From Prochloraceae cyanobacterium (GTDB lineage: Bacteria > Cyanobacteriota > Cyanobacteriia > Cyanobacteriales > JASJDA01), in assembly GCA_030065755.1 (NCBI GenBank), contig JASJDA010000029.1, positions 1-36,137 on the forward strand: DNA of 36,137 nt. Reading direction: 5' to 3'. The notes under the pieces are model-generated. The model saw only the letters and a list, made by a program, of their open reading frames with translations, had not been told where the DNA came from and searched no databases. The first letter of the stretch is position 1. Every line of letters starts with the position of its first letter. Positions 8,699 to 16,690 of the stretch are shown here, in pieces. Position numbers and translations under genes: made by a program.

Positions 8699-9775
8699 AT
8701 GACGACTGTGGAAGCAAAGATCTGGCGTCGTCCCCAAAAGGGCATCGACCCTTTCATGTTTTTTGTGTTGCTCTCTTTTCTAATCCACGGGCTGGGGCTG
8801 GTAGGATTTGTTTTTTGGAACCGATCGCTACCCTCTAAACCCAAAAAAAGAGACTATACTCCTATTGAGTTTGTCGTTCCCCCACCTCAAGAGAAGCCAG
8901 AAAAAACGCCAAAAACTAATCGCCGCGCAGTTACCAATTCTGTCGCCAAGGGGACAGTAAAACCAAAAGTAACCCCTGCAACGAAAAAACTTGGAGAAAA
9001 TACACCTAGGGCGGCAAGAAGTGTTAGGAAGAAGCCTAAACCAAAGGTTCGTCAGCCGCGACCAATGGCAAAAACTCCATCGGTTCCGCCAAAACGCCAA
9101 TCTCGGCCACCATTGAAACCCACTCCTGTAAAAGATAAAAAACCACCCAGAGAAACAAAGCCCGTTAAGCCAGTTAAGCCTCTTCCAACAGCAGTTTCCA
9201 AGCCAAAATTACCTCCTAGAGTAGCGACCCGATCGCCTTTAAAGCCCAAACCACCAGCGCAGCCGATTCCTAGACCTACGGAGTCTCCTGCTGTGAGTAG
9301 AAACAAGCCAGTTAAGCCAATTGCGCCTACTCGACCCGTGCCTCCAAAACCTCCAGCAGAATCTGGTCCAGCCAGTCAACTGGGTGGAAACTATGCTAGG
9401 GGTCGGGATGTGGGTGAAAATCCTGGTAGCTCAATCGTCAACCCACAGGCAAGTGCGAATCGTCAAGCTCGCAATCAGCAGATAAATGCTCGGCGAGTGG
9501 ATCTTGGCCCCTACTTAGCTGAACTCAGACGACGGGTGAAAAGGAATTGGAAACCCTCGAACCCAACTAACAATCGCTATACTGTCCTTGCCTTTACGAT
9601 CCATCGAAGCGGTCGCATTACTGGACTGAGGGTGGTGCAAAGCTCTGGGTCAAAACTGGTGGATAAAGAAGCCATCCAAGCAATTCAGAGAGCGACTCCT
9701 TTTGCTCCCTTGCCTAAGAATTATCCCAACGATCGCTTTAGTCTCGATTTTAGTTTTAACATTTATGTCTACTGA
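8699..9775 (+). CDS. tonB: TonB-family energy-transducing protein
   Basis: A 358-aa periplasm-spanning protein that passes proton-motive force from ExbB/ExbD to TonB-dependent outer-membrane receptors. The ATG at 8699 places one hydrophobic anchor at about residues 19-40 after a short basic cytoplasmic tail. A very Pro/Lys/Arg-rich linker of about 180 residues follows. The C-terminal TonB domain starts near the YLAELRRRVKRNW segment and contains VVQSSGS and DKEAIQAI. The final Tyr-Val-Tyr end is typical of the fold. It is followed by exbB 47 bases later. Target receptors are not in the window. Confidence 0.88.
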   Translation: MTTVEAKIWRRPQKGIDPFMFFVLLSFLIHGLGLVGFVFWNRSLPSKPKKRDYTPIEFVVPPPQEKPEKTPKTNRRAVTNSVAKGTVKPKVTPATKKLGENTPRAARSVRKKPKPKVRQPRPMAKTPSVPPKRQSRPPLKPTPVKDKKPPRETKPVKPVKPLPTAVSKPKLPPRVATRSPLKPKPPAQPIPRPTESPAVSRNKPVKPIAPTRPVPPKPPAESGPASQLGGNYARGRDVGENPGSSIVNPQASANRQARNQQINARRVDLGPYLAELRRRVKRNWKPSNPTNNRYTVLAFTIHRSGRITGLRVVQSSGSKLVDKEAIQAIQRATPFAPLPKNYPNDRFSLDFSFNIYVY

Positions 9776-9822
9776 GGGGGCTTCAGATCCCATTTAAAAA
9801 CCAACTGGTAAGGATTTCAATT

Positions 9823-10479
9823 ATGGAAACAGTACGTCAATTCTTTAATCATGGTGGACTGGTCATGTGGCCACTTTTGGGGCTCTCGCTCTTTTCCTTG
9901 GCAATGACCCTAGAAAGGTTAATCTTTTGGTTGAGGACAACTCGCCGACAAGAACAAGTACTCGAAAACATAATAGATATCTACAAAGAAAACCCCAAGT
10001 CTGTTCACAAAATACTAATGCGCAATCGTCACTTATCGGTGGCACGCATTTTTATCGTTCCTCTATCATTAAAGCGATCGACTCCAGAAAAGTTTCGCTT
10101 GGCATTAGAAACTGCAGCTCAGGCTGAAATGCCGCTGCTGAAGCGATTTAATAATGCTTTTGACGTAATTATTAGTACCTCGCCACTGCTGGGATTGTTG
10201 GGTACTGTTTTGGGATTAATTACTTCCCTATCCTCCCTCCGCATTGGCGATCTTGGAAGCTCCCAAGCTACTGGGGTAACAGGTGGAATTGGTGTCGCCT
10301 TAACTTCAACTGCTACTGGCTTACTCATAGCTATTATTACACTTTTCTTTGCCAGTATGTTTCGGGGGCTATATCTGCGGCAGATCAGCTTAACCCAAGA
10401 GTTTGGCGGACAATTGGAACTGCTACATCTCGAACAATACGAAGAACAAGGAGAGATTTCTCATGCGATTAAACAATGA
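9823..10479 (+). CDS. exbB: ExbB/TolQ/MotA-type proton channel protein
   Basis: A 218-aa inner-membrane protein with three hydrophobic segments (about residues 12-36, 113-140 and 153-180), the standard ExbB plan. The family core is visible in TSPLLGLLGTVLGLI and in GVALTSTATGLLIAI. It forms the channel scaffold around ExbD and drives TonB. A good AAGGAT ribosome site precedes its ATG. Its last 17 bases overlap exbD, which indicates translational coupling. TolQ or MotA-like roles are possible, but the tonB neighbour favours ExbB. Confidence 0.9.
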   Translation: METVRQFFNHGGLVMWPLLGLSLFSLAMTLERLIFWLRTTRRQEQVLENIIDIYKENPKSVHKILMRNRHLSVARIFIVPLSLKRSTPEKFRLALETAAQAEMPLLKRFNNAFDVIISTSPLLGLLGTVLGLITSLSSLRIGDLGSSQATGVTGGIGVALTSTATGLLIAIITLFFASMFRGLYLRQISLTQEFGGQLELLHLEQYEEQGEISHAIKQ

Positions 10480-10876
10480 ACCAGATCGACCTCCACAAAT
10501 CAATATCGTGCCGATGATCGATGTCATCTTCGTCATTTTGGTATATTTTATAATCTCTACCTTGTTCTTAACTCGATCGGAAACTTTACCAGTCAATCTT
10601 CCCCAAGCTGAAACCGCACAACTCCAAAAAACTAAACAAATTACAGTCAGTCTCGATAAAGAAGGAAATCTGGCTGTCGATCGCAAACCGACCCAGCTCG
10701 ATCGACTTAAGGCTCAAGTGGAAAGTTTAATAGAACCAAAGCAAACAACGGTTGTTGTTATCAGTGCTGACGAATTAGCAAATCACGGTAAAGTGGTTGA
10801 TATAGTCGATCGACTCCGCAAGATTCCCACTGTAAAACTTGGTATTGCTACTACTAAAAAAGAGGAGAAAAATTGA
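10463..10876 (+). CDS. exbD: ExbD/TolR-type biopolymer transport protein
   Basis: A 137-aa protein. The start ATG at 10463 follows AAGGAGAG at a good distance inside the end of exbB; a longer reading frame exists upstream but lies within exbB. After a short cytoplasmic tail comes NIVPMIDVIFVILVYFI, with the membrane aspartate that carries protons in this family. The rest is a periplasmic TolR-like domain (ITVSLDKEGNL, VVISADE). It is the last gene of tonB-exbB-exbD and converges on the globin-like gene with an 8-base gap. Confidence 0.9.
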   Translation: MRLNNEPDRPPQINIVPMIDVIFVILVYFIISTLFLTRSETLPVNLPQAETAQLQKTKQITVSLDKEGNLAVDRKPTQLDRLKAQVESLIEPKQTTVVVISADELANHGKVVDIVDRLRKIPTVKLGIATTKKEEKN

Positions 10877-10884
10877 AAGTATTC

Positions 10885-11532
10885 TCAAGCGCTTTTTCTC
10901 AGCCAAATATTGTTTCTATTTGTCTTTTCTACTAGCTCTAATAATATTTCAAGAGCTTTTTCCCTCCCAATATAGTGTATGGCTTTTTGGAAATAGGTAT
11001 CTTCCATAAGTTTTTGAGTTAAGACTTCAACAGAAGTTTTTTCCCGCCTTGCTTTTCGGATAATAGCTTCAATCCTGAGTCTATTAACTTCAGATACAAC
11101 TTGACCATTAGACCTGTTCCAGAGAGAATATTTTTCTTTGGCTCCTTGTAGCATGAAATCCACAGCGATCTCATAGAAATCTTGCCAAGCTTTTTCTACT
11201 TCTACTGTCCATTTATCTTTTAAGAAGCAAGCAACTGTTTTTAATAGAGTATTTCCTATTATTTGATAATGCTTAAAACCAACTCCAAAGCTTATATATT
11301 TACTTCCCATACTTTTGAGAAGTAGTTTAAAATAAATGCCTCTATTCAGATAATTAAATACAAGTTTTAACCAAGAAATTAACTGCTTATATTTGTATTC
11401 GCGCTTTTTTATAGCTAATTTGCTTATTAATGCGGGATATTCTTCTTCTAGTAATTGGTAAAAAATATTAGCAAAATTTTCGGAGTCTTTTCTTATTAAA
11501 ATTATAGTTTTTTCTAATATTTCTATATTCAT
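10885..11532 (-). CDS. globin-like protein lacking key haem residues
   Basis: A 215-aa protein whose first 130 residues align by eye with bacterial single-domain globins such as Vitreoscilla haemoglobin and cyanobacterial relatives. Shared features are NIFYQLL (helix B, Tyr25 at B10), GVGFKHYQIIG (after helix F) and WTVEVEKAWQDFY (helix H). At the proximal F8 position, where the family has KH, this protein has Lys78-Tyr79. At CD1, where Phe is nearly invariant, it has Leu39. Haem binding through histidine is therefore doubtful. An extra C-terminal part of about 80 charged residues has no match I know. It might be a sensor or a haem-free globin. It lies downstream of the CHAT operon, separated by about 350 bases. 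Confidence 0.65.
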   Translation of the reverse strand: MNIEILEKTIILIRKDSENFANIFYQLLEEEYPALISKLAIKKREYKYKQLISWLKLVFNYLNRGIYFKLLLKSMGSKYISFGVGFKHYQIIGNTLLKTVACFLKDKWTVEVEKAWQDFYEIAVDFMLQGAKEKYSLWNRSNGQVVSEVNRLRIEAIIRKARREKTSVEVLTQKLMEDTYFQKAIHYIGREKALEILLELVEKTNRNNIWLRKSA

Positions 11533-11879
11533 CTTCTTCTCAAAAAATGATTTGAATCATCTCAATTGTTAACTTTTAAGCACAGTCAAATCCGAAGAAC
11601 TCAAACTTGTCATAATTTTAATTATTCAGATTGTTGCTTGTTCTAGCTATACACGATAAGCAAGTTAAGCGGGAATTTAAGCCAAAATATACTTGTATTG
11701 TTTTGTAGCGATCTCTCGTTAAGCATCAGGTAAAGGCTGTTGGCTGTTGGCTATTGGCTATTGGCTGTTGGCTGTTAGCTGTTTGTTACTCCCCATCTCC
11801 CTCTCTTTCCTGTTCCCCTGCTCCCCCATCTCCCCACTCTCCCCACTCTCCCCCTCTCCCCCTCTCCCCTTGTGCGGGA
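11533..11879. other. gap with tandem arrays between the CHAT operon and the globin-like gene
   Basis: No gene is seen. The right half holds a TTGGCTG/TTGGCTA heptamer array (11735-11785) and then a CT-rich tract to 11874 that reaches the stop codon of the neighbouring membrane-protein gene. The left half, AT-rich, would carry the promoter of the globin-like gene; no clear boxes were found. Confidence 0.6.
11735..11785. repeat. TTGGCTG heptamer array
   Basis: About seven degenerate copies of a 7-base unit (TTGGCTG, TTGGCTA, TTAGCTG). The same array type occurs at 18595-18652. Both are followed by a CT-rich tract, so they look like one repeat family. Confidence 0.8.
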
Positions 11880-13346
11880 TTATTTTTTGGTAAACCATCC
11901 AGACAAAATACGGCTAACACCATACCCAATTGCGAGGCTAAAAACGATCGTAACGATCGCACTAATCCATAAACTCAATAGAGATGGTTGTAGAGATTTA
12001 ACTCCATCAATACGCTGAGAAATGGTTGTAGTTATAGGTTTGTGAGCGATTTGACCGAGGGCTATAGTTGTACCTGCAACAGTCAGAATTTGTCCTAGTT
12101 TATCTTGTTTTTCTTGAATCGCAGCTTCATTAATACTAACTTGAGTCTGCACGCTGAGCATCAGTCTTTCATACAGTTGAATTGCTGGAGAGAGAAAACC
12201 AATATCTGCTTCCATCTGCTCTAAATAAAAGTTAATATCTTCCTGGAAGTTAGTAAAAAATTTAGGCATTGCTTCGCCTGTTTCTTGCTCAATTTCTTTG
12301 ATACATTCTCGATAGTTACGCTGCTGAACTTTAATTAATCTAGCTTGATCTTTAAGGAAAGATAAAAGTTTATAATATTCTAGAGATTCTTGAGGTAATT
12401 TAACTAGAATTTGTGGATCTAATATTTGTTGACTATCGCTTTTTGTTTGTTCTTCTATAGCTTTGTATAGCCGCTTCAATTGAACTTTTAAACTGCGGCT
12501 TTGAGAATAGAAATAGTTGATTTTATGATAACTGAGTAGTAAATTTTGGAAAATACTATAAACTCGATCGGCTTTTCTCTCAGCAGTTTCATCTTTATAA
12601 AGCAATACACAAGCTAAATTAGTCGTTTTCGACTGATAATTTTCAGTGGATTCTTTTAAAGTAATTTCCCGACGTAAAACATAGAAAGGACTATCGAGAA
12701 ATTGATATTTTTCGCTTAGTTTCTCTTCTATTTCTTCTTCTGGTATTTGGGAGAAGTATTTATGCAAACAGCTAACAGCTATTTGACGAGTTGTTGTTTC
12801 AGGAGGAAGTGGAGATTGAACAATTCCAGCTAAAATAGCTGTTTGTCCTAGTTCAATTTTAAGTGTGTTTAAATATTCACTTAAATTAGCAAAAGAGTTA
12901 AGAGATTGTTCGCCTTCATTTGAAGAAATATATCTAGTAAGACGTAAAAAATAAGTGTCGTTGAGACAACGAGCAGCAAGACGACTTTTAAAAATACCTG
13001 TTTCCAAATATAGTCGATCGCTATTTGGTTTGTGACATTCACATTTATCGGTAGCATTAAGATTAGGACATTTATCGGAAAGTTTAGTATTCTTAAAATC
13101 GAAAATAGTCCCACTAGATGGCTCTTTTTTAATATCGATTAATTGGAGAAAATCTGAGACGAATTTTTCTTTTTTGCAAGTTAAACGAGACGTTATTTCT
13201 TTTAAATTATTCTCAAAAAATTTTCGCCTCTCTTTTCTCTCTTCTAGAGATTCGTTAAGGCTTTGGCGCAATACGTAGTGATAGAAGTGTAATGTAGGTG
13301 ATAAAACTTTTACTTTTACTGTCGTGTTAGTTTCAGTTTGAGTCAT
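11880..13346 (-). CDS. unknown protein with C-terminal CorA-like membrane hairpin (CHAT operon gene 3)
   Basis: A 488-aa protein from the ATG at 13344-13346; a GTG at 13388 would add 14 residues. I do not recognise the N-terminal 250 residues. They include a Cys cluster (Cys93, Cys102, Cys104, His105, Cys127) that could bind zinc. A long helical, probably coiled-coil part follows. The C terminus has a hydrophobic segment near 418-436 (QILTVAGTTIALG), a polar loop and a strong membrane helix near 457-482. The helix-loop-helix end resembles CorA-type transporters, but the GMN selectivity motif is missing. Its start overlaps the preceding gene by 14 bases, so the two are translationally coupled. 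It could be the membrane effector or anchor of the CHAT protease; that is inference. Confidence 0.75.
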   Translation of the reverse strand: MTQTETNTTVKVKVLSPTLHFYHYVLRQSLNESLEERKERRKFFENNLKEITSRLTCKKEKFVSDFLQLIDIKKEPSSGTIFDFKNTKLSDKCPNLNATDKCECHKPNSDRLYLETGIFKSRLAARCLNDTYFLRLTRYISSNEGEQSLNSFANLSEYLNTLKIELGQTAILAGIVQSPLPPETTTRQIAVSCLHKYFSQIPEEEIEEKLSEKYQFLDSPFYVLRREITLKESTENYQSKTTNLACVLLYKDETAERKADRVYSIFQNLLLSYHKINYFYSQSRSLKVQLKRLYKAIEEQTKSDSQQILDPQILVKLPQESLEYYKLLSFLKDQARLIKVQQRNYRECIKEIEQETGEAMPKFFTNFQEDINFYLEQMEADIGFLSPAIQLYERLMLSVQTQVSINEAAIQEKQDKLGQILTVAGTTIALGQIAHKPITTTISQRIDGVKSLQPSLLSLWISAIVTIVFSLAIGYGVSRILSGWFTKK

Positions 13347-13779
13347 TTCGATCGCTTTGATTATTATTATCTCTCTCTTCTTTAGCACAACGTTCTATAT
13401 CCTTACAGATATCGCGAGCTTCGTTACTTATATTTGTCGTCATTTTAGGATCTTCTTCTGCTTCTTCACCAGGATCTCCCGTCTTTTTCAGAATTTTCTC
13501 GATACCAGTTTCGTCAAGACGATCGTAGATCTTTCCTAGCCATTCATTTAAACGTTTATTACCCGACGATCGCTGAGAAAAAGCTGTAATGCGATTTGCG
13601 ATCGCCGACGGATCTTCATATTCTTCTGAGGGAATTTTTACCAAGTAATTAGCAATAGCAAGACGCGCTTGATTTCCCAATTTATTTTCTAGTTCTTTAC
13701 CTGCAGTAATGATTTCATGAAAAGCTTTGCAAATAAAAAAATCGCTGCTGTCCTCAATTAAGATATCATTGTTGCTCAT
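13333..13779 (-). CDS. 148-aa acidic protein of unknown function (CHAT operon gene 2)
   Basis: A soluble, charged, mostly helical protein with no signal peptide and no membrane segment. The second half is very acidic (DPGEEAEEDP), and the tail is rich in Asp and Asn. It starts 3 bases after the CHAT stop codon and its end overlaps the next gene by 14 bases, so all three are made from one message. Small proteins between a caspase-like gene and a membrane gene are known from CATRA-type conflict operons, but I cannot show homology. It may be an adaptor or a substrate of the protease. Confidence 0.7.
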   Translation of the reverse strand: MSNNDILIEDSSDFFICKAFHEIITAGKELENKLGNQARLAIANYLVKIPSEEYEDPSAIANRITAFSQRSSGNKRLNEWLGKIYDRLDETGIEKILKKTGDPGEEAEEDPKMTTNISNEARDICKDIERCAKEERDNNNQSDRNDSN

Positions 13780-13782
13780 AAT

Positions 13783-16035
13783 CTAAACTCCTGTCAGAAT
13801 AAACGCTGTCCAATAATAAGGATTATCTCTAGGAATGCGCTTTAACTTTTTCAGCGCTCTCTTTAAACGAAACTCTTCTTTTGGTTGTAGTTTACTCAAA
13901 TCCCACTCTTTAGACCTTTCTCTGAGTTGTTCATCAGTCGATCGACGCAACCAGTTTTGAGCCTTTTGCAGAGCAATAGCTTTATTATCACTCTTTTCTA
14001 GTTGTCGATAAAACTCATCGAACAGAAAAGCAGTTGCGATCGAGTTGACTTTCCAAAGACTTCCGATCGCAGCTTTCGCACCTGCTAGCAAAAAACCCGT
14101 ACTCAGTCCTATATGTTCCTCTGCGGGTTGAAAAGCATCCACAACAGCAGTACAGCAAGCAGAAAGGGAAACTAAGTCTGTTTTTGGCATTTCCAACTCA
14201 GCAAAAATCTTGTTTAGAGTTAAATTCTTATCTTCTTCATTTGATAGCATCAAGTAGGATTCAAGAGGATTTTTTAAATTGTATTCTGCGTGACCAGAAA
14301 AATGGAAACAACGAGCGCTTTTGGCTATTTCTAAAATGTCTGTTGGCGATGTTTGTTTGTCTTTAACAACTCGATGATTTTGTCGAAACTGGGGACGCTG
14401 AACGATCGCAGCTACTTCCGCTTTAGCAAAGATTAAATCTTTATCTTGGCTGGGATTTTCGATACAAACTAATGAGGTTCGATCGCGCTGACGTTGCTGG
14501 CAAATTTTCCAAACTTGCAGGTTAGGAACATAGCTAACTGCAAAGCGATCGATTAGTCTTTCTCTCTCGTTTATCCACAAAGCATGAAGAGGAAATAGAT
14601 GTAAATAATTGTGAGGTACGACTATTAAATGCTCGATATCTGGAGGGATATGTGCTAATAAATTGTTCAATTTTAGCAATTTGGAAAGACGATCGATCCT
14701 TTCAGATACTGCTTTAATTGTTGCCTCAATATTGTCTTGTTTTTCAGAGGTACTTTTTTTGTCAGTAATATCCTTAATCCAATCTTGAGCCAAATTTTCT
14801 AGAGCCTTTGAGTGCAGTTTTATAGTAAGAGATTCTGGGACGATCGGCTTTTCTGCTTTTGGCAAAATAAGCATCATTACGAGTTCTTTTTTAGTAAAAA
14901 AGAATTCTAGTATCGCCGTATGTGCTGGTAATAAATCTCGAATTTCTTGAAAAGAGATGGGATTGATTTTAGTTTTGGCAATAAATTCAGGCTCTATTTT
15001 AGCAACTTCTGTATATAAAATTTCTAATTCTTTTTTAGTTTCGTCCCAGCGATCGGCTAGTTGTTCTAATTGTTTTTCTTCTAAATTTATAGCGATTTCA
15101 TTAGTATATTCTTGTAAAGCTGTTTTTTCTTTTCGCTGAGTTTCCTTTATTTGTTTTTTTAGTTTGGCTGAAATAGTTTCAGGTAAAGGTTTATTTTGCT
15201 GAGAGATGCGATCGATCAAGTAGCGATTTCGCAAAACTTCTACATAGAAAAAGGCGCGGCAATAGTCTTTTTTTTGGAGATGATAAGAAACAATTCGTTG
15301 ATAGATTTCTACATAATCTTTCATTAAAGAGCGTCGAGTGTAGATATCTCGATCGGCTTGCATGTTCTCCAGACAAGCAATGATGCGATGGTAGCAAAAC
15401 TTAGCTTTTTCCTTGTGGTTAAGAGCAAAATAGCGATCGACAGTTTCTTTAACTCGCGTAACTTCAAGAAATAACTGTAAGTTTTCTTCTACTTTTGGAG
15501 CTTTTTTGTTAGCCGAAGGATCGATTTTCTTGAGAGTCTCCTCTGCTAGCCAACTAGTGAATATTGAATTAGTAGTATGGCGAAGTTCCTTTAGTGCTTC
15601 GATTGCTTGTTTGTTGCCTACGCCGATTTTCTCTAAGATATCTTTTGCTGCTTTAGTGTGGATGTCAAGAGCTTTACTGGTGGAGAGGATGTTTATCAGT
15701 GCTTCGATCGCTTTGGGGTTGCCTGTGCCGATTTTTCCCAGGCTCTCTGCTGCTTGGCGAAGGATGTAATCATCTTTACTGGTGGAGAGGATGTTTATCA
15801 GTGCTTCGATCGCTTTGGGGTTGCCTGTGCCGATTTTTCCCAGGCTCTTTACTGCTTCGAAAAAGAGGTAATCGTCTTTACTGGTGGAGAGGATGTTTAT
15901 CAGTGCTTCGATCGCTTTGGGGTTGCCTGTGCCGATTTTTCCCAGGCTCTTTACTGCTTCCCAAAGGGTTAACACATTTTTACTGGTGCGTAATAATTCT
16001 ATCTGTTTATCTATTTCTTTTTCTCGATCGACCAT
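13783..16035 (-). CDS. HEAT-repeat CHAT-domain protease (CHAT operon gene 1)
   Basis: A 750-aa protein from the ATG at 16033-16035; an ATG 39 bases upstream is possible but has no ribosome site. The N terminus holds four to five HEAT-like repeats of 34 residues (SLGKIGTGNPKAIEAL core), three of them nearly identical. A helical, TPR-like and coiled-coil middle follows. The C-terminal CHAT domain, a caspase-clan peptidase, has His582 in FSGHAEY and Cys627 in LSACCT, with AGAKAAIGSLW behind it, so the catalytic dyad looks intact. It lacks a signal peptide and should be cytoplasmic. It is the first gene of a three-gene operon. CHAT proteases elsewhere act in anti-phage defence and cell death, activated through their repeat regions. 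Confidence 0.88.
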   Translation of the reverse strand: MVDREKEIDKQIELLRTSKNVLTLWEAVKSLGKIGTGNPKAIEALINILSTSKDDYLFFEAVKSLGKIGTGNPKAIEALINILSTSKDDYILRQAAESLGKIGTGNPKAIEALINILSTSKALDIHTKAAKDILEKIGVGNKQAIEALKELRHTTNSIFTSWLAEETLKKIDPSANKKAPKVEENLQLFLEVTRVKETVDRYFALNHKEKAKFCYHRIIACLENMQADRDIYTRRSLMKDYVEIYQRIVSYHLQKKDYCRAFFYVEVLRNRYLIDRISQQNKPLPETISAKLKKQIKETQRKEKTALQEYTNEIAINLEEKQLEQLADRWDETKKELEILYTEVAKIEPEFIAKTKINPISFQEIRDLLPAHTAILEFFFTKKELVMMLILPKAEKPIVPESLTIKLHSKALENLAQDWIKDITDKKSTSEKQDNIEATIKAVSERIDRLSKLLKLNNLLAHIPPDIEHLIVVPHNYLHLFPLHALWINERERLIDRFAVSYVPNLQVWKICQQRQRDRTSLVCIENPSQDKDLIFAKAEVAAIVQRPQFRQNHRVVKDKQTSPTDILEIAKSARCFHFSGHAEYNLKNPLESYLMLSNEEDKNLTLNKIFAELEMPKTDLVSLSACCTAVVDAFQPAEEHIGLSTGFLLAGAKAAIGSLWKVNSIATAFLFDEFYRQLEKSDNKAIALQKAQNWLRRSTDEQLRERSKEWDLSKLQPKEEFRLKRALKKLKRIPRDNPYYWTAFILTGV
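15672..15950. repeat. 102-bp tandem DNA repeat coding the HEAT units
   Basis: A 75-base block is repeated without change at 15672-15746, 15774-15848 and 15876-15950, a period of 102 bases or 34 codons. A diverged fourth copy lies near 15590-15640. Only the last 27 bases of each unit differ, encoding the variable residues between repeats (for example DYLFFEAVK against DYILRQAAE). Confidence 0.92.
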
Positions 16036-16135
16036 AAACCAAAAACCTATCTTCCCCACGCACTTTGCAGTCATATTCTAGCGCTACAATAGTTTTATAC
16101 AGCATTTGTAAATCAACAATCAAAAGAAAATTTAA

Positions 16136-16648
16136 ATGCTCGTGCAATCCCGATACGAACAATTATTTGACGAAGGGGTCGAACTTCTAGATAAAAAACA
16201 ATACAAAGAAGCGCTAAATAAGTTTCAACAAGCGATCGACCTTAACAACAAATTCATTCAAGCTTGGGTTTACAAAGGGATTTGTCTAGAAAAACTGGAA
16301 CGATATCCAGAAGCGATCCAATGTTACGAAAAAGCGCTAGAAATTAATCCCGATGTCGCCGATCTTTGGTACAACAAAGGCGCAACCTACTGTAAAATGA
16401 AACGCTACGGTGACGCACTCCAGTGTTTGAATCGAGTTATAGAAATCGAACCCGATCGACCCTTTGTCCAAACAATGAGATCTATGATTCTAGAAATACC
16501 TCCAGTCTGGTCTCAACCCCAAATAAAACCCGATCGAGAGCCGGACAAAGTAGTAGAAAATTCAAAAGCAGCAGAAGCTAAATTGCGACTAGAAAGAAAT
16601 AACCAAACCTACACTAACTTACAAAAAGAGATGGAAAGAGGCGATTAA
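16136..16648 (+). CDS. TPR-repeat protein
   Basis: A 170-aa protein with three tetratricopeptide repeats at about residues 7-108 (EALNKFQQAIDLNNK, EAIQCYEKALEINPD, DALQCLNRVIEIEPD), then a charged tail without known domains. TPR proteins mediate protein-protein contact, so no enzymatic role is claimed. It is divergent from the CHAT gene with about 100 bases between starts. The two might share regulation, but this gene is also of a very common type in cyanobacteria. Confidence 0.82.
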   Translation: MLVQSRYEQLFDEGVELLDKKQYKEALNKFQQAIDLNNKFIQAWVYKGICLEKLERYPEAIQCYEKALEINPDVADLWYNKGATYCKMKRYGDALQCLNRVIEIEPDRPFVQTMRSMILEIPPVWSQPQIKPDREPDKVVENSKAAEAKLRLERNNQTYTNLQKEMERGD

Positions 16649-16649
16649 T

Positions 16650-16690
16650 TCCCCCTCTCCCACTCCCCCACTCTCCCACTCTCCCACTCA
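16650..16690. repeat. CTCCCACT tandem array between convergent genes
   Basis: A CT-rich tract with an 8-base CTCCCACT period fills the 39-base gap between the TPR gene stop and the livH stop, and the last bases form the livH stop codon. The unit resembles the 26162-26202 array read on the other strand. Confidence 0.7.

Noticed and set aside
10885-11532. Functional haem globin
   Set aside because: The fold similarity is good, but the proximal His and CD1 Phe are not there, so I call it globin-like only.
11754-11972. Plus-strand frame rich in Ser and Pro across the CT tract
   Set aside because: It is a low-complexity translation of the heptamer and CT-rich array and runs into the gene on the other strand.
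15658-15972. Plus-strand reading frames across the HEAT repeats (repetitive Phe/Asp/Cys-rich proteins)
   Set aside because: They arise because the 102-base repeat has no stop in several frames. The minus-strand CHAT gene explains the region fully.
15590-15990. CRISPR array
   Set aside because: The repeats are 102 bases apart, mostly identical, and in frame inside a coding gene; there are no short repeats with unique spacers.
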